NCBI GenBank assembly: GCA_025201865.1
Contig: MU603158.1
Location: forward strand, 1 to 17,409
Origin: Ramicandelaber brevisporus
Lineage: Eukaryota; Kickxellomycota; Ramicandelaberales; Ramicandelaberaceae
Length of the DNA: 17,409 nucleotides
Direction: 5' to 3'
In this document: positions 6,267 to 15,137 of the stretch, piece by piece
How the letters are laid out: each line of letters opens with the position of its first letter
Numbering within the stretch: the first letter of the stretch is position 1
Notes under the pieces: generated by a model
What the model saw: only the letters and a program-made list of their open reading frames with translations
Told to the model about the DNA's origin: nothing
Database searches by the model: none
Made by a program: the position numbers and the translations under genes

Positions 6267-9185
6267 TCATCGCCTAGATTCAGTATTACTAATAGAAGAG
6301 GTGGACGATGGTGCAGTATTATGACTTGCAGCTGATCCATGGAAGTTGCTACCTTCTTGATCATCATCGTCGTCTTCGTCATCATCATCTTCGTCGAGAT
6401 CGCCAATGTCAAATAAGACATGTGCAGATTTCTTCTTGGGAGTTGTGTCCACAGCAGCATTTGGATCACTTCCGATTAAATCTTGCTGCTGTAGCTGTTG
6501 TAGCTGTTGTTGCTGTTGTGACTGTGATTGCAATTGTGATTGAGTAGATTTCTTCATTGCCGACTTGAGTGGTTTGCTGTTTGGAGATGGTACATTGTGT
6601 CTAACCAATGCTGATCCAGCTGATGTAGTTGCTGCACTGTTACTCAGCAATAATGGCTCGTTTGCTTCACCAGCAACAGTTCGGGTTTGTGCGGTTGTAC
6701 CACCCATTGCAGTCATGCTGGCTTGTCGATGGATGTCTTCCCGAGACACATCAATTGAATAGGATGCGTCAGGTGATCCTTCACCACTGTCAATGTCACC
6801 CATTGGCACTGCCTGGAATTGATACTCATCTCGCGATTGAGCACTTCGCTTGCGCCAACGACCAATTAACCACAAACAGCAAACGAGAGATGCCACAGCA
6901 GTCACGCCCAAAATAACAGTCAACAGCAGAGATCCAATCAACTGACCGCCGCTTGGAGGTGGTGGAGCTGCAGTTTGCTCGTCGAGCGGCTGCTTCTTTG
7001 GCTCACTTTCCTTTGCTGGCGGAGGTGCGCTTGGCTTACTCTGATTGCTGTCGTGTGCAGGGACATTTGTTTGTTTTGGAGGTTCAATGTGAGCAGATAC
7101 TTTTTCGCGATGAGGTGGCTTGACTTTATGAGCACGATGGCCAGTTGGACTTGATATGGTTGGCTTATTTGCCTTTGTATCCTGCTGACCAGTTGCACCT
7201 TCAATCTCCTCACCCCACAGTGTCATTGTCCAATTGAGCAGTTTGCCAGTGTATTCAGGATGCTGTCTGTCCAGCACTCTCAGAGTCCAATCACCTAGTG
7301 GATTTTCATCCCAGTGTTTTACAGTCATAAATGTCCACATTCTATATCCATTCTTGTTATCATCCAGTGGACGGACTGCAGCCAATTCAGATGTATATCC
7401 ATGAGGGGACACCAAATGGACTTCCACATCGCCTCGATATGAATGTTCCAAATTGATCGTCACAGTCACATGTTCAAGTCGTCCCAATTCAGCTTCATCC
7501 AGATTAGACTGTTCGATTTTAACAGTTGAGGTCAATCCAGTCTGTGATCCCTGAGGTATGTTTGAATTGACAATAACCCAAGGTGCTTCGTACCACGTTT
7601 GATTTCTGACCAACTTGAATGACTTTGCAGCTTCCACTATTCTAAATGCATCTAGTTTTCCATAGCCATACTTGTGGTTGTATATTCTACCGTTGGCCAC
7701 AGGTGTCCAATCAGGATCACTCAGGCTAACCGGAATGGCAGTTTGAACGCACAGGTGCTGAACATCTCTCCACGTCAAGTCAGGTCTGGCCGATAACACC
7801 AGTGCCATCACGCCTGCAGCCAGTGGAGCAGCTGCACTTGTTCCTCCGTGTCTATCTGTGCATTCTCGCTTGCCTTTGTTGGTAGTTGTAATGAATTTGC
7901 CACCTCCGTTGGAATAGGTAACCACCAGCTGAGCAGAACATGCCTCAGAATAGAATGGATGGCTATCAGTGTGATCGATTGCACCAACACTAATGGTATA
8001 AATACTGTTTGTGTATCCATCAAAGTTGCAATTGTCTCCCCAAAATCCTCCATTGCCAGTTGCAAACACATATACACTGCCTTTACCCTTGCGTCCCTCT
8101 TCTATGCCCTTTATCATTGCCCGCATAATCATCTCATTCGGTGCTTCCATCGCCTTTCCATCATCAGCTGGGCCCCAACTGCATGAATACACACTGGTTG
8201 TCTGGAATGCATAGTTTAACGCAGCTGCTTCATCCACATCAGTGATTGGACCGGACAGGATGCGCAGCCCACCAACGCGTGAATTATATGCCACTCCAAC
8301 GCCACATACATCATTGGCCACTGCTGCAATCTGTCCAGCGCAGCGTGTGCCGTGATAATCATCCCACAGCTTGGGAGTTGGCAGGTTGGTGTGTTCATTG
8401 AAGTCGTACGATGCCTCAGGTGCAAAGTTAGCTCGCAAATCGTCACTGTCATATTCAACACCGTCATCAATGATTGCAACGGTAACATTCTTGCCAGTTA
8501 CGCCCATACTCCACACACCCGTCACATTGAGATCATGCCCATAGTCTTCATCGTTAACAAGATGCCACTGAGCAGAGAACAGCGGGTCTTTAAAGTTGAA
8601 TTGTCTGGCGATTGCTGGAGCTGAAATGTGCTTTGAGGCAGATGGTGGAGCATCACGCTCGAATAGCTGCTGAACTGTAGCTGGAGGAGCACGGCCGTGG
8701 CGAAGGCGAAGAGTCTGGCGAGAAATGTCTGCAACGTGATCAACGGCATGACTCCAATCGTTTGACATTGGTAGAGGCATTGACTCTTGATGACGTTTGA
8801 TGAGATGCATCATCTTTTCTCCGTGATGTTGCTCCTCACTACTGCGGTGGTCGTCCCTGTTGTTGTTGTTGCTGATATGCTGCTGTAGCTCTTCTGCTGA
8901 TAAGGGAGAGTCGAGAGGCCTTCGATACAAAGCATAGTCGTTAAGCTCGCCAACTCTGCCGACGTACTCCATCTCAAGTGCTCGAGACAGTGCACCTTTG
9001 ACATCGGCAGTGTTCTCAGACTTCAGTCGGACAGTGTAGTACTCATACTTGCTGTGATCGCGGTGATGATGATACTCTGCACTGACCACAACTGAAAGCA
9101 GCAGAGATACCAAGGCAGCGAGAAAGACTACAATAGGTAAGCCGCTTCGACTACGACCACAACAGCTACGCCATGCAGTCGACAT
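6267..9185 (-). CDS. KEX2: Kexin (KEX2-type proprotein convertase), complete
   Basis: Predicted 972-aa Golgi Ca2+-dependent subtilase that cleaves secretory precursors after basic residues. Order: signal peptide (about 1-36), pro-region, S8 catalytic domain (about 195-515), P domain (about 520-660), Ser/Pro/Lys-rich stalk (665-745), one transmembrane helix (about 748-775) and a cytosolic tail. The triad is visible: Asp240 (AIIDDGVEY), His278 (DDYHGTRCAG), Ser450 (HGGTSAAAPLAAG), with oxyanion Asn378 (FATGNGG). The family signatures DPLFSAQWHLVN, YSCSWGPADDG and NCNFDGYTNSIY are present. Asn-X-Thr sites occur at N220, N233, N528 and N651. The tail has EYQFQAV near Y788, like the Kex2 tyrosine-based TGN retrieval signal. 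It then runs through a Gln-rich stretch and a long Asp/Glu run. The start ATG (9185-9183) has G at -3 and directly begins the signal peptide. The gene is single exon and looks functional. Confidence 0.96.
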   Translation of the reverse strand: MSTAWRSCCGRSRSGLPIVVFLAALVSLLLSVVVSAEYHHHRDHSKYEYYTVRLKSENTADVKGALSRALEMEYVGRVGELNDYALYRRPLDSPLSAEELQQHISNNNNRDDHRSSEEQHHGEKMMHLIKRHQESMPLPMSNDWSHAVDHVADISRQTLRLRHGRAPPATVQQLFERDAPPSASKHISAPAIARQFNFKDPLFSAQWHLVNDEDYGHDLNVTGVWSMGVTGKNVTVAIIDDGVEYDSDDLRANFAPEASYDFNEHTNLPTPKLWDDYHGTRCAGQIAAVANDVCGVGVAYNSRVGGLRILSGPITDVDEAAALNYAFQTTSVYSCSWGPADDGKAMEAPNEMIMRAMIKGIEEGRKGKGSVYVFATGNGGFWGDNCNFDGYTNSIYTISVGAIDHTDSHPFYSEACSAQLVVTYSNGGGKFITTTNKGKRECTDRHGGTSAAAPLAAGVMALVLSARPDLTWRDVQHLCVQTAIPVSLSDPDWTPVANGRIYNHKYGYGKLDAFRIVEAAKSFKLVRNQTWYEAPWVIVNSNIPQGSQTGLTSTVKIEQSNLDEAELGRLEHVTVTINLEHSYRGDVEVHLVSPHGYTSELAAVRPLDDNKNGYRMWTFMTVKHWDENPLGDWTLRVLDRQHPEYTGKLLNWTMTLWGEEIEGATGQQDTKANKPTISSPTGHRAHKVKPPHREKVSAHIEPPKQTNVPAHDSNQSKPSAPPPAKESEPKKQPLDEQTAAPPPPSGGQLIGSLLLTVILGVTAVASLVCCLWLIGRWRKRSAQSRDEYQFQAVPMGDIDSGEGSPDASYSIDVSREDIHRQASMTAMGGTTAQTRTVAGEANEPLLLSNSAATTSAGSALVRHNVPSPNSKPLKSAMKKSTQSQLQSQSQQQQQLQQLQQQDLIGSDPNAAVDTTPKKKSAHVLFDIGDLDEDDDDEDDDDDQEGSNFHGSAASHNTAPSSTSSISNTESRR
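6359..6404 (-). repeat. GAY-rich microsatellite encoding the acidic run in the kexin tail
   Basis: Near-tandem GAC/GAT/GAA codons on the minus strand (ATC/TCG/TTC on plus) encode a D/E run in the cytosolic tail, about 20 residues before the kexin stop region. A Gln-rich stretch made of CAG/CAA codons lies just upstream, at about 6480-6540. Both are low-complexity coding repeats of the kind that change length easily. Confidence 0.6.
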
Positions 9186-9424
9186 CTCTGCTGTTGTTGC
9201 TATTGTTTGAAAGAAGAAGATTTTGCTGTTGAAGAAAGCTGAGAGAGAGAACGAGAACGAGAACTAGGACGAGAAAGAGAGCTGGAGTGTGTGTTTGTAT
9301 GTGTGCTTGCTTGTGATGCGAGAGCGGGGAACAGCAAGCTTGATCTCTGCTTCGCTGTCCAAAGCTCACTGCCTGCTTACCTCTCCAGCCAGCTAGTTGC
9401 CTGTCTGCCTGTCTGTCTCTGCTG

Positions 9425-9694
9425 TTATTTTCTCATACACGCCTCAGCAATGTCCAGGAGGTGGAGCCGATACACATCCAATCCAATTGAACGTAACTCT
9501 GCATGCTGGTCGAATTGTTTGATGACAGTGTCGATTATAACAGTGCCGACGATGATGTCCTCGAATGGTGCATTACCAATGCTTGTTCCTCTCAGCCGCA
9601 AGTGACTCTTTGATTCAACCCTTTTTGCTCCAACAGACAACCAGTCGAGAAGTGGCAGTTTTCTGTGTGTTCGAGAAGAACTCAGAACACCACT
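9425..9694 (-). other. Unidentified coding-looking frame, no ATG start (possible 3' exon or remnant)
   Basis: The minus-strand frame is open from a TGA at 9697-9695 down to a TAA at 9427-9425, giving 89 codons. Its C-terminal ~70 residues look like real protein: SHLRLRGTSIGNAPFEDIIV, then GTVIIDTVIKQFDQHAELRS, then a helix-like end IGLDVYRLHLLDIAEACMRK. Codons such as GAC, ATC and GTC are frequent, unlike the CA- and CT-rich flanks. No in-frame ATG precedes this part, so it would have to be a terminal exon with an upstream start, or a decayed gene. Several minus-strand AG acceptor sites lie at its 5' side (after GTTGCAG, or CACACAG near 9660). A GTGAGC donor lies near 9765. The strand pattern (beta-rich, then a terminal helix) is loosely like a small OB-fold protein, but I do not recognise the family. 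Confidence 0.3.
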
Positions 9695-9731
9695 TCAAAC
9701 TGTAACTGCAAACTGCAACCGCAAAGAAACC

Positions 9732-9758
9732 CACACACACACACACACACACACACAC
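9732..9758. repeat. (CA)n microsatellite
   Basis: About 13.5 CA dinucleotide units in a row, 72 bp upstream of the E2 start codon. Read directly from sequence. Confidence 0.9.
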
Positions 9759-9830
9759 TGCTCACCAACAACTACTTTTCTTGCTTCATCATCAATCTAC
9801 TTCAACTACTTAATCAGCTTTTGTTTTTTT

Positions 9831-10606
9831 ATGAGCTCGGATCACGCAGCGCTTCATCTCCAGAAACAGCTTCGAGAGCTGACGAAAAAGCCAGTTCCAG
9901 GCTTCTCGGCCGGTTTGGCCGATGGCAACATCTTTGAAGTATGTTTCTTCCTCTTCCGCTTCACCGCTCGCAACTTGTCGGCAGCTAGCTTCATCAGCCA
10001 TCAGCCATCAGTCAGTGAAGGGCAGTGACTAGTTTGGCACTTGTTTCTCCTCCTCTTGTTCTTCTTCTGACTACGACTACAACTGTGATATTGACATTGA
10101 CATTGGCAGTTACTACTATTGCAACACCAACATCAATACTGACACATCCGCTCTCTCTTTCTGTTTCATTCCGTGACATCTTTGGTGACTTTATTGCATG
10201 TTGACTATTACAGTGGGACGTTATCATCTGGGGACCGCCAGAGACCATTTATGAGGGAGGAATCTTCAAGGCACGTCTTTCATTCCCAAAGGACTACCCA
10301 ATGATGCCACCCAAAATGCGCTTCATCACTCCAATGTGGCATCCAAACATCTACGAAGACGGCCGTGTTTGCATCTCCATTCTACATGCTCCAGGCGACG
10401 ATCAGTACGGATATGAATCTGCTAGCGAGCGCTGGAGACCCGTGCACACTATTGAGACTATTCTGATCAGCGTCATCTCCATGCTGTCGTCGCCCAACGA
10501 TGAAAGTCCAGCGAATATCGAAGCAGCGGTCATGTGGCGTAATGATATCAAGGCATTCAAGAGAAAGGTTAGACGCACTATCGACGACGCCGTTGACTAT
10601 CTTTAA
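9831..10606 (+). CDS. Ubiquitin-conjugating enzyme E2, UBE2G1 / S. pombe Ubc15 type (two exons)
   Basis: E2 enzyme that carries ubiquitin as a thioester for E3 ligases. Exons are 9831-9938 and 10214-10606, joined in phase 0, giving 166 aa (human UBE2G1 is about 170). Exon 1 encodes MSSDHAALHLQKQLRELTKK and then PVPGFSAGLADGNIFE; exon 2 resumes at WDVIIWGPPETIYEGG. The catalytic Cys is C89 (GRVCISILH), with HPN at 79-81. The acidic insertion after the active site that marks the Ubc7/UBE2G class is present (HAPGDDQYGYESASERW, 94-109). PVPGFSAGL and GPPETIYEGGIFKA fit UBE2G1/Ubc15 better than UBE2G2/Ubc7. The exon-1 start aligns with UBE2G1, although the ATG follows a T run (T at -3, a weak context). 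By analogy with its family it may act in protein quality control or cullin-ligase reactions; this is not shown here. Confidence 0.92.
9939..10213 (+). other. Spliceosomal intron in the E2 gene
   Basis: Donor GTATGT directly follows the GAA codon of NIFE. The acceptor ATTACAG ends at 10213 and is followed by TGG GAC GTT, which restores the conserved E2 frame. A YTRAY branch candidate, TTGAC, lies at 10201-10205. The intron is 275 nt, long for a compact fungal gene, and has stop codons in the reading frame. I see no RNA gene or ORF of note inside it. Confidence 0.9.
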
Positions 10607-10620
10607 CATAGAAACTGAAT

Positions 10621-10650
10621 CCATCCATCCATCCATCCATCCATCCATCC
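10621..10650. repeat. (CCAT)n microsatellite in the E2 3' UTR
   Basis: Seven CCAT units plus CC, starting 15 bp after the E2 stop codon. Read directly from sequence. Confidence 0.9.
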
Positions 10651-10753
10651 CTTACCCATTCACTATTATTATTACTTTTTCTATTTAAACCATGAATCTG
10701 CCCAATCCCTTCAACATGGCTTGACTAATACAAAGATGTTGCATTCCAAACGA

Positions 10754-10815
10754 GTAATATTCGCTTGCTTTGCATTGTTTTGTTTTTGTATGTGTTTTTT
10801 TTCTTTTTCTTATAG
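10754..10815 (+). other. Candidate 62-nt intron ending exactly at the INTS8-like ATG
   Basis: The bases before the ATG at 10816 form a long pyrimidine tract ending TTATAG, a textbook acceptor. A GTAATA donor-like site lies at 10754. Splicing it would join ATG TTG CAT TCC AAA CGA (from 10736) in frame to the ATG at 10816, adding six residues. It could instead be a 5' UTR intron with another donor, or simply a pyrimidine-rich leader. No strong branch site is visible. Confidence 0.3.
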
Positions 10816-11260
10816 ATGTCGGCTGTGATCAAGTACCTCATCAACCCTGCGTCGGTTGACGATGACTTTGCAGACGCGACTGGTTTAGTCGGCAATCACG
10901 CTCAGCTCAACAGACTCCAGCGTCTAGCAGTTGAAACCTCCAAGCAAGTACTCGATCTCGCGCGATTTCCAGCAGTCCTCGACGAGCAGCTTAGTCAAGC
11001 AGTTCATGACATTGCACTGTGCGCTCATCCACGTCAGAACCAGCAGGTTGCTGACACAGATGTGAGCACGATGATGGGCAAGCTGTTTAACGCAAAACAG
11101 CTGGCGCTGATGGATATTGCTATTCGGATATGTGAGCGAGCGAGACTCTCAAGTCTGGATGTGAAGGCAGCCTGGCCATTTCGATTGAGAACATTCATCT
11201 TGACACGTATTGCAATCAATGAGAACTTGCTAAAGGAGCACAGCGAAGAAGCTGGAAGCG

Positions 11261-11296
<36 letters not shown>

Positions 11297-14200
11297 GGCA
11301 GCTGTCTTATTGTGCAATGCTGTTCCACTTAAAGAGAGTCAGCAAGTGTTTAAAGTTACAATTTGTGCCGCAACATCATCGTCAACAGCAGGCTATGGTG
11401 GAAGCCGAACATCACCACCATCAACAGCAGCAACAGCAGCAGACAGTTGCAGTGCAAGAACAGGCGAAAGCAAACACCTTTCAGCAAAATTTGGACTACT
11501 TGGAACGAGTCGTTGGATCTGGCCAGGCAACTGCCAAAAATGAAGATGGCACATCGTTGTTGGACCAAGCCACGGCACTGGTCAATCAAGCACGTGCTGA
11601 TTTGCAAAATGATCCTGGCACGCCACTCTCAACGGCACCATCTACTCCGAACTTGGGTGGCATTCGCCTCAGAGACAATGTAACAGAGACTCTGCATTAT
11701 GAAGATGACGATGAAGATGATGACACAATCGATGCTGATATCACAATGATGCCTCAATCTACTCAGACTAGCTCTCATGCAAATCAGTTGAAGGATAGCA
11801 CGACTGTGGTCAGTACTCCTGCTAATACAGCCACAGCCTCAGCTACAGCTACAGCAACAGCCTCAACTACAGCCACAGCTACGGGTTCAGCTAGCTCTGG
11901 CAGCATCACTCCTCTCGTCACACAGCAAGCACTACAGTCAGCATCCATTATCCACAACTGGGTCGTATCTCTCAACGAGCGCTTGAATCGTGATCCAACG
12001 CAGTGGACAAAGGTTGCTGATGTTGGCATGCTCGTTAGATGCGCCGAACTACTGGCCCGCTACTACTCTCGCATCGGTCCCAATGAACACTGCGTTTTGA
12101 TGACGTCAATCTGTGCGAATGCAATCGAGATTCTCGAATCTCATGGTCCAAACGTAATTCATCCAATTCTACTGCCCATTGATGAGCGCCATCGCCGTCT
12201 CATTAGTCACAGCGCGAGGTCAAATGCTGTGCACGCCGCTCTCCAGCAACTGCACCAGCAGCAAGATGGTCAACAGCTGCCGGGTGAGAATCAATCACGC
12301 GACTTGGCATTAATCAAATCAATGAATGAGGAAGGTGGCGATCTGTTGTTAGAAAAGGTTTATCAGCTGGCTATTGATATTGCACAGTCTCAGCCTGATG
12401 ATCCAACTGCTGGTGAGTTTGCACTGTGTTTGTCGATTGTGCTCGATGCTATTCAATTTAGAGCAACTTTGCAAAATGCAGGATTGGTACTGGCTTTGAT
12501 GGGCTGCTATGTGCTGGCTAGTAGAGACGCAGAGTCTATTATGGAGCTGCCATTGAATGCGGTTGATCTGGTGAGAAGTTCAGCTATACTGGATGCGTCG
12601 GCAGCAGAAGAGCTCCATGGAATATTGAATGTGATCTGCGAGAGATTTGCCTTGGATGTACCTCAATATGCTCAAGAAGCTAGAAACATTGTTGATTCGC
12701 TCTACTGTTATTTGAGCATATTCACCAGTGAACAGCAACATCAGCAACCAGCTAGTGACAGCGCGAGTATGGATACTGAAGAGACTACGAATGCAGGTTT
12801 GTCGTTTACGTTATTACTTGATACTCCAATGCCACTGCAGCTCAGCACACCGGAGCAGATTCAACATGCAATTCAGCGTGGCATTTACCAAATAAAGAAT
12901 CGAGATTATCAGAAAGCTTCTGCCACATTTGTGCAGATTATGCAGACAGTATCACCTGTTGACCAGCTTGATTCTGACTCAATTGTCACCGATGCTGATG
13001 CCGAGTTGACCCGCCTGCGCGCTTCGGTTGATTTCCTTGCAAAGCTGTCGCTTCTGTTGGAGTCGAATAGCCCAACTGACTTTTTCTGTGAACATCAGAG
13101 TCTTATAGAGCTGCTCGGCAAGAGTCAATTTACAGATCCAGTCATCTTGACTAGATTGGCGCTGGCCCACATCAGCAATCGTGCCAGTGGACAGGCCATG
13201 TATCAATTCTTCACCATGCTTGAGGCACTCGCCAACAGTCAGCCTGAGTTGTTAGACCCCGTGGTTTGTGGAATATTGGAATTTGGCATGGGTTTGGCGA
13301 CAATTAACGAATCTGATTTGGGTGGTGGTCCACTGCGTGATATTGTTCACAAACGGGTCATTTCTATGCAGCTGGTCGAGCTAGTAAGTGAGAAGGAGAT
13401 TCAAGTGCTAAGAGATGTTTGCCATGCTGTGTTCCCGCTAATGTCAACGAGATTTAGTGCAGAGACCGTTGATACTATAATGGCAGAGTGGGTGCAAAAT
13501 GTGAAAGATGCGAGATTCTTTGTGGAGATTATTGGCACATTGTCTGGCTCACTGATACATTTGGCTGGCACAGTTCGTAAACAGCTGGTGAATGGATTGA
13601 TGGGGATGCCTGGCTATTCTGCACCTGCCATCATCAAACTGCGTGGAGATGAGCACCTGCTTGGAGAAATGTACGGAATTGAATCTGGTGGGAACCCTAC
13701 CAACTCAGCATCGCTTCAATATTATCCAGTTTTGCTGGATGCATTCGGTGCACTCAATGTCATCTCACGGCCAAAGCCTGCTCTTGCACAGTATCCAGCT
13801 GACGTTTTGGACATCTTTGGACTACCATCTGGCTCTACTGGCATTGCATTGGCCAACAAGATCACAAACATGAGCATGACCGAGCAGGTAAGAGAAGAAG
13901 AGGGTAAGTACACAAGCAGCATTGAACAAGCTGCTCAACTTGCTCAATTTTCTCAGCAGGGACAAGCACTAGACCAGCAGCAACAGCAGCAGCAACAGCA
14001 ACAACAGCAACAGCTATCAAAGAAGCTACAGCAACATCAACAGCAGCATCAGGAACACTTTGTTACACAGCAAACGATGCAGTCAATTTCTCATATTGGC
14101 AACTCAATGTCGCAACTGTGTCTTGCATGGACTCGCCTGCAGCCAGATTTCCCCGCTACATGGATTGCACTCTCGGATCTAACTCTCTTAACTGCATATG

Positions 14201-14928
14201 CCTCTTCTGCCACTGATTCGTCCGGTGGCACTCCTACACCAACGCCACCTCCATCCTCAAAAGTAGCCTTCGGCCCAACTTCAGGTGTCAATTCTGGCAA
14301 TATTCTGGCCTCCATCAAATATTGGCTAACTGGTCTGTCATTGGCATCCGACGGCTTTACAACTGGCTTTGGCACTGGCATATACCTATCTACTGATCCA
14401 CAGCAGCATGTTATTGTCAAAGACACCAGCTTCTTTAGCACTGGCGCCACTCCTCGCGATGTTGTCCAATGGATCTTGAGTCGCGCTGCAATCGTAGTCG
14501 CGCAGCTTTTCAAGCTTGGTCGATATCGCGATGCTTTGTTGATACTGCAGGACGTGCCTCGCACTCATTCCGATTTCAGCGACATTGCCGACTTGATCAT
14601 TTTACAAGCTTTGCGCCACAGTCAGTCATCCAAATCGACTAACATCAGCAATGCCAGCAGCAGCAACAATAATAAAAACATTGACAGCATTCCTGGCGCT
14701 GCGACAGCAAGGCAGTTTGATTCGGAAACGATGCAGTCGATTTTTGCACAAGATATCGAAGAACTGATTGTATATCATGCCAATCAGCATGGTATGAGTG
14801 AGATTGCAACGGCAGTCACGAGATCAATCCAAGCAATTAGTGGACCGAGACATGCTAACCCAGCATTTGTGATGGCGAGAAGACAGAAGATGTACTCTGA
14901 CTTACTAACGTCACTTAATACTGTATAA
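10816..14928 (+). CDS. Large alpha-solenoid protein, probable Integrator subunit 8 (INTS8)-like
   Basis: Predicted 1370-aa, helix-rich, soluble protein without signal peptide or membrane segments. Low-complexity insertions break it up: poly-Gln at 150-163, a His/Gln stretch near 195-215, an acidic stretch near 296-306, a Thr/Ala stretch near 335-358, and poly-Gln at 1054-1066. I recognise no catalytic motif. The C-terminal part lines up with what I recall of INTS8 in order and spacing. WIALSDLTLLTA (about 1116-1127) is followed by LASIKYWLTGLSLASDGF (about 1164-1181), then PRDVVQWILSR (from 1213). The end block runs IEELIVY (from 1314)...NP...ARRQKMYSDLLTSL. In human INTS8 (about 995 aa) the counterparts are a Trp-containing helix, SAALHYYLQAGAVCSDFF, PPDVYTDQVIKR, and ILEYLTY...NP...QRRKKKF. 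INTS8 is a TPR-like scaffold of the snRNA-processing and transcription-attenuating Integrator complex in the nucleus. The N-terminal two thirds do not show clear similarity by eye. Another TPR/HEAT-like scaffold remains possible. Confidence 0.6.
11263..11304 (+). repeat. CAA/CAG repeat encoding poly-Gln (first tract)
   Basis: CAACAG units in tandem encode 12 Gln, then Arg, then Gln (residues 150-163) inside the INTS8-like gene. A second, His- and Gln-rich tract lies at about 11410-11445. Confidence 0.85.
11828..11884 (+). repeat. Degenerate ACAGCY repeat encoding a Thr/Ala/Ser stretch
   Basis: Imperfect hexamer units (ACAGCT, ACAGCC, ACAGCA, with TCA variants) encode alternating Thr-Ala and Ser-Ala residues. 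It probably forms a flexible linker between solenoid blocks of the INTS8-like protein. Confidence 0.7.
13888..13956 (+). other. Candidate in-frame intron (69 nt) within the INTS8-like gene
   Basis: The segment begins GTAAGA after GAGCAG, with a perfect GTAAGT 16 nt further on. It ends TTTTCTCAG, a good acceptor. Its length is 69 nt (72 nt if the next CAG at 13959 is used) and it starts in codon phase 0, so removal keeps the frame and deletes 23 codons. No stop codon lies inside, so the unspliced message is also translatable. It directly precedes the second poly-Gln tract. Confidence 0.4.
13975..14013 (+). repeat. CAG/CAA repeat encoding poly-Gln (second tract)
   Basis: Thirteen consecutive Gln codons (mixed CAG and CAA), followed shortly by a Gln/His-rich stretch. 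Low-complexity insertion in the INTS8-like protein. Confidence 0.85.
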
Positions 14929-15137
14929 GAATCCGATCTCCCTTTTTTAACTTTTACTTTTGCTACTAAATGCGGCACGCGAAAGCTTTGTTGATTAGAA
15001 TCGCACTATCGCTAGCTTTGGTTTTAGAGCAGAAGTGAGATGCGCACATTACTTAAACTGCGATGCCACAAGATGTGCTTTCGTCTTCGTCATTCTCTTT
15101 CCCTTCTATATCGACAACAGTAACTTTCAAAGTCAAG
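14929..15137 (+). promoter_or_regulatory. Spacer upstream of the GPI-type surface protein gene
   Basis: This 209-bp interval contains the 3' flank of the large gene (a T-run at about 14943-14948) and the leader of the surface protein gene. A CT-rich stretch ending in CTATATCGA (about 15085-15113) could be promoter or leader. No clear TATA box or poly(A) signal is seen. Confidence 0.35.

Larger units (their letters stand above)
9186..9830. promoter_or_regulatory. Divergent region between kexin (-) and the E2 gene (+)
   Basis: This 645-bp region must hold promoters for both flanking genes. The kexin side (about 9205-9290) is CT-rich on the minus strand (GAGAGAGAACGAGAACGAGAAC on plus). A CA microsatellite lies at 9732-9758 and a T-run (9824-9830) precedes the E2 ATG. 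No clear TATA box was identified. The centre carries an unexplained coding-like frame at 9425-9694, described separately. Confidence 0.4.
10607..10815 (+). promoter_or_regulatory. Spacer between the E2 gene and the INTS8-like gene
   Basis: This 209-bp interval holds the E2 3' UTR with a CCAT microsatellite and the leader of the next gene. The last 30 bases are almost pure pyrimidine and end in TTATAG immediately before ATG, as in a 3' splice site. A 10-codon upstream reading frame (ATG at 10692, stop at 10722) is also present. No AATAAA is seen. Confidence 0.4.

Noticed and set aside
9291-9605. Plus-strand open frame of 104 codons in the kexin/E2 spacer
   Set aside because: The composition follows the CT-rich and GTGT-rich DNA (many Cys/Leu/Ser), with no recognisable domain. 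It overlaps the more protein-like minus-strand frame.
14091-14564. Long minus-strand open frame (157 codons) inside the INTS8-like gene
   Set aside because: It lies antisense to the best conserved part of the large gene and shows no family motifs.
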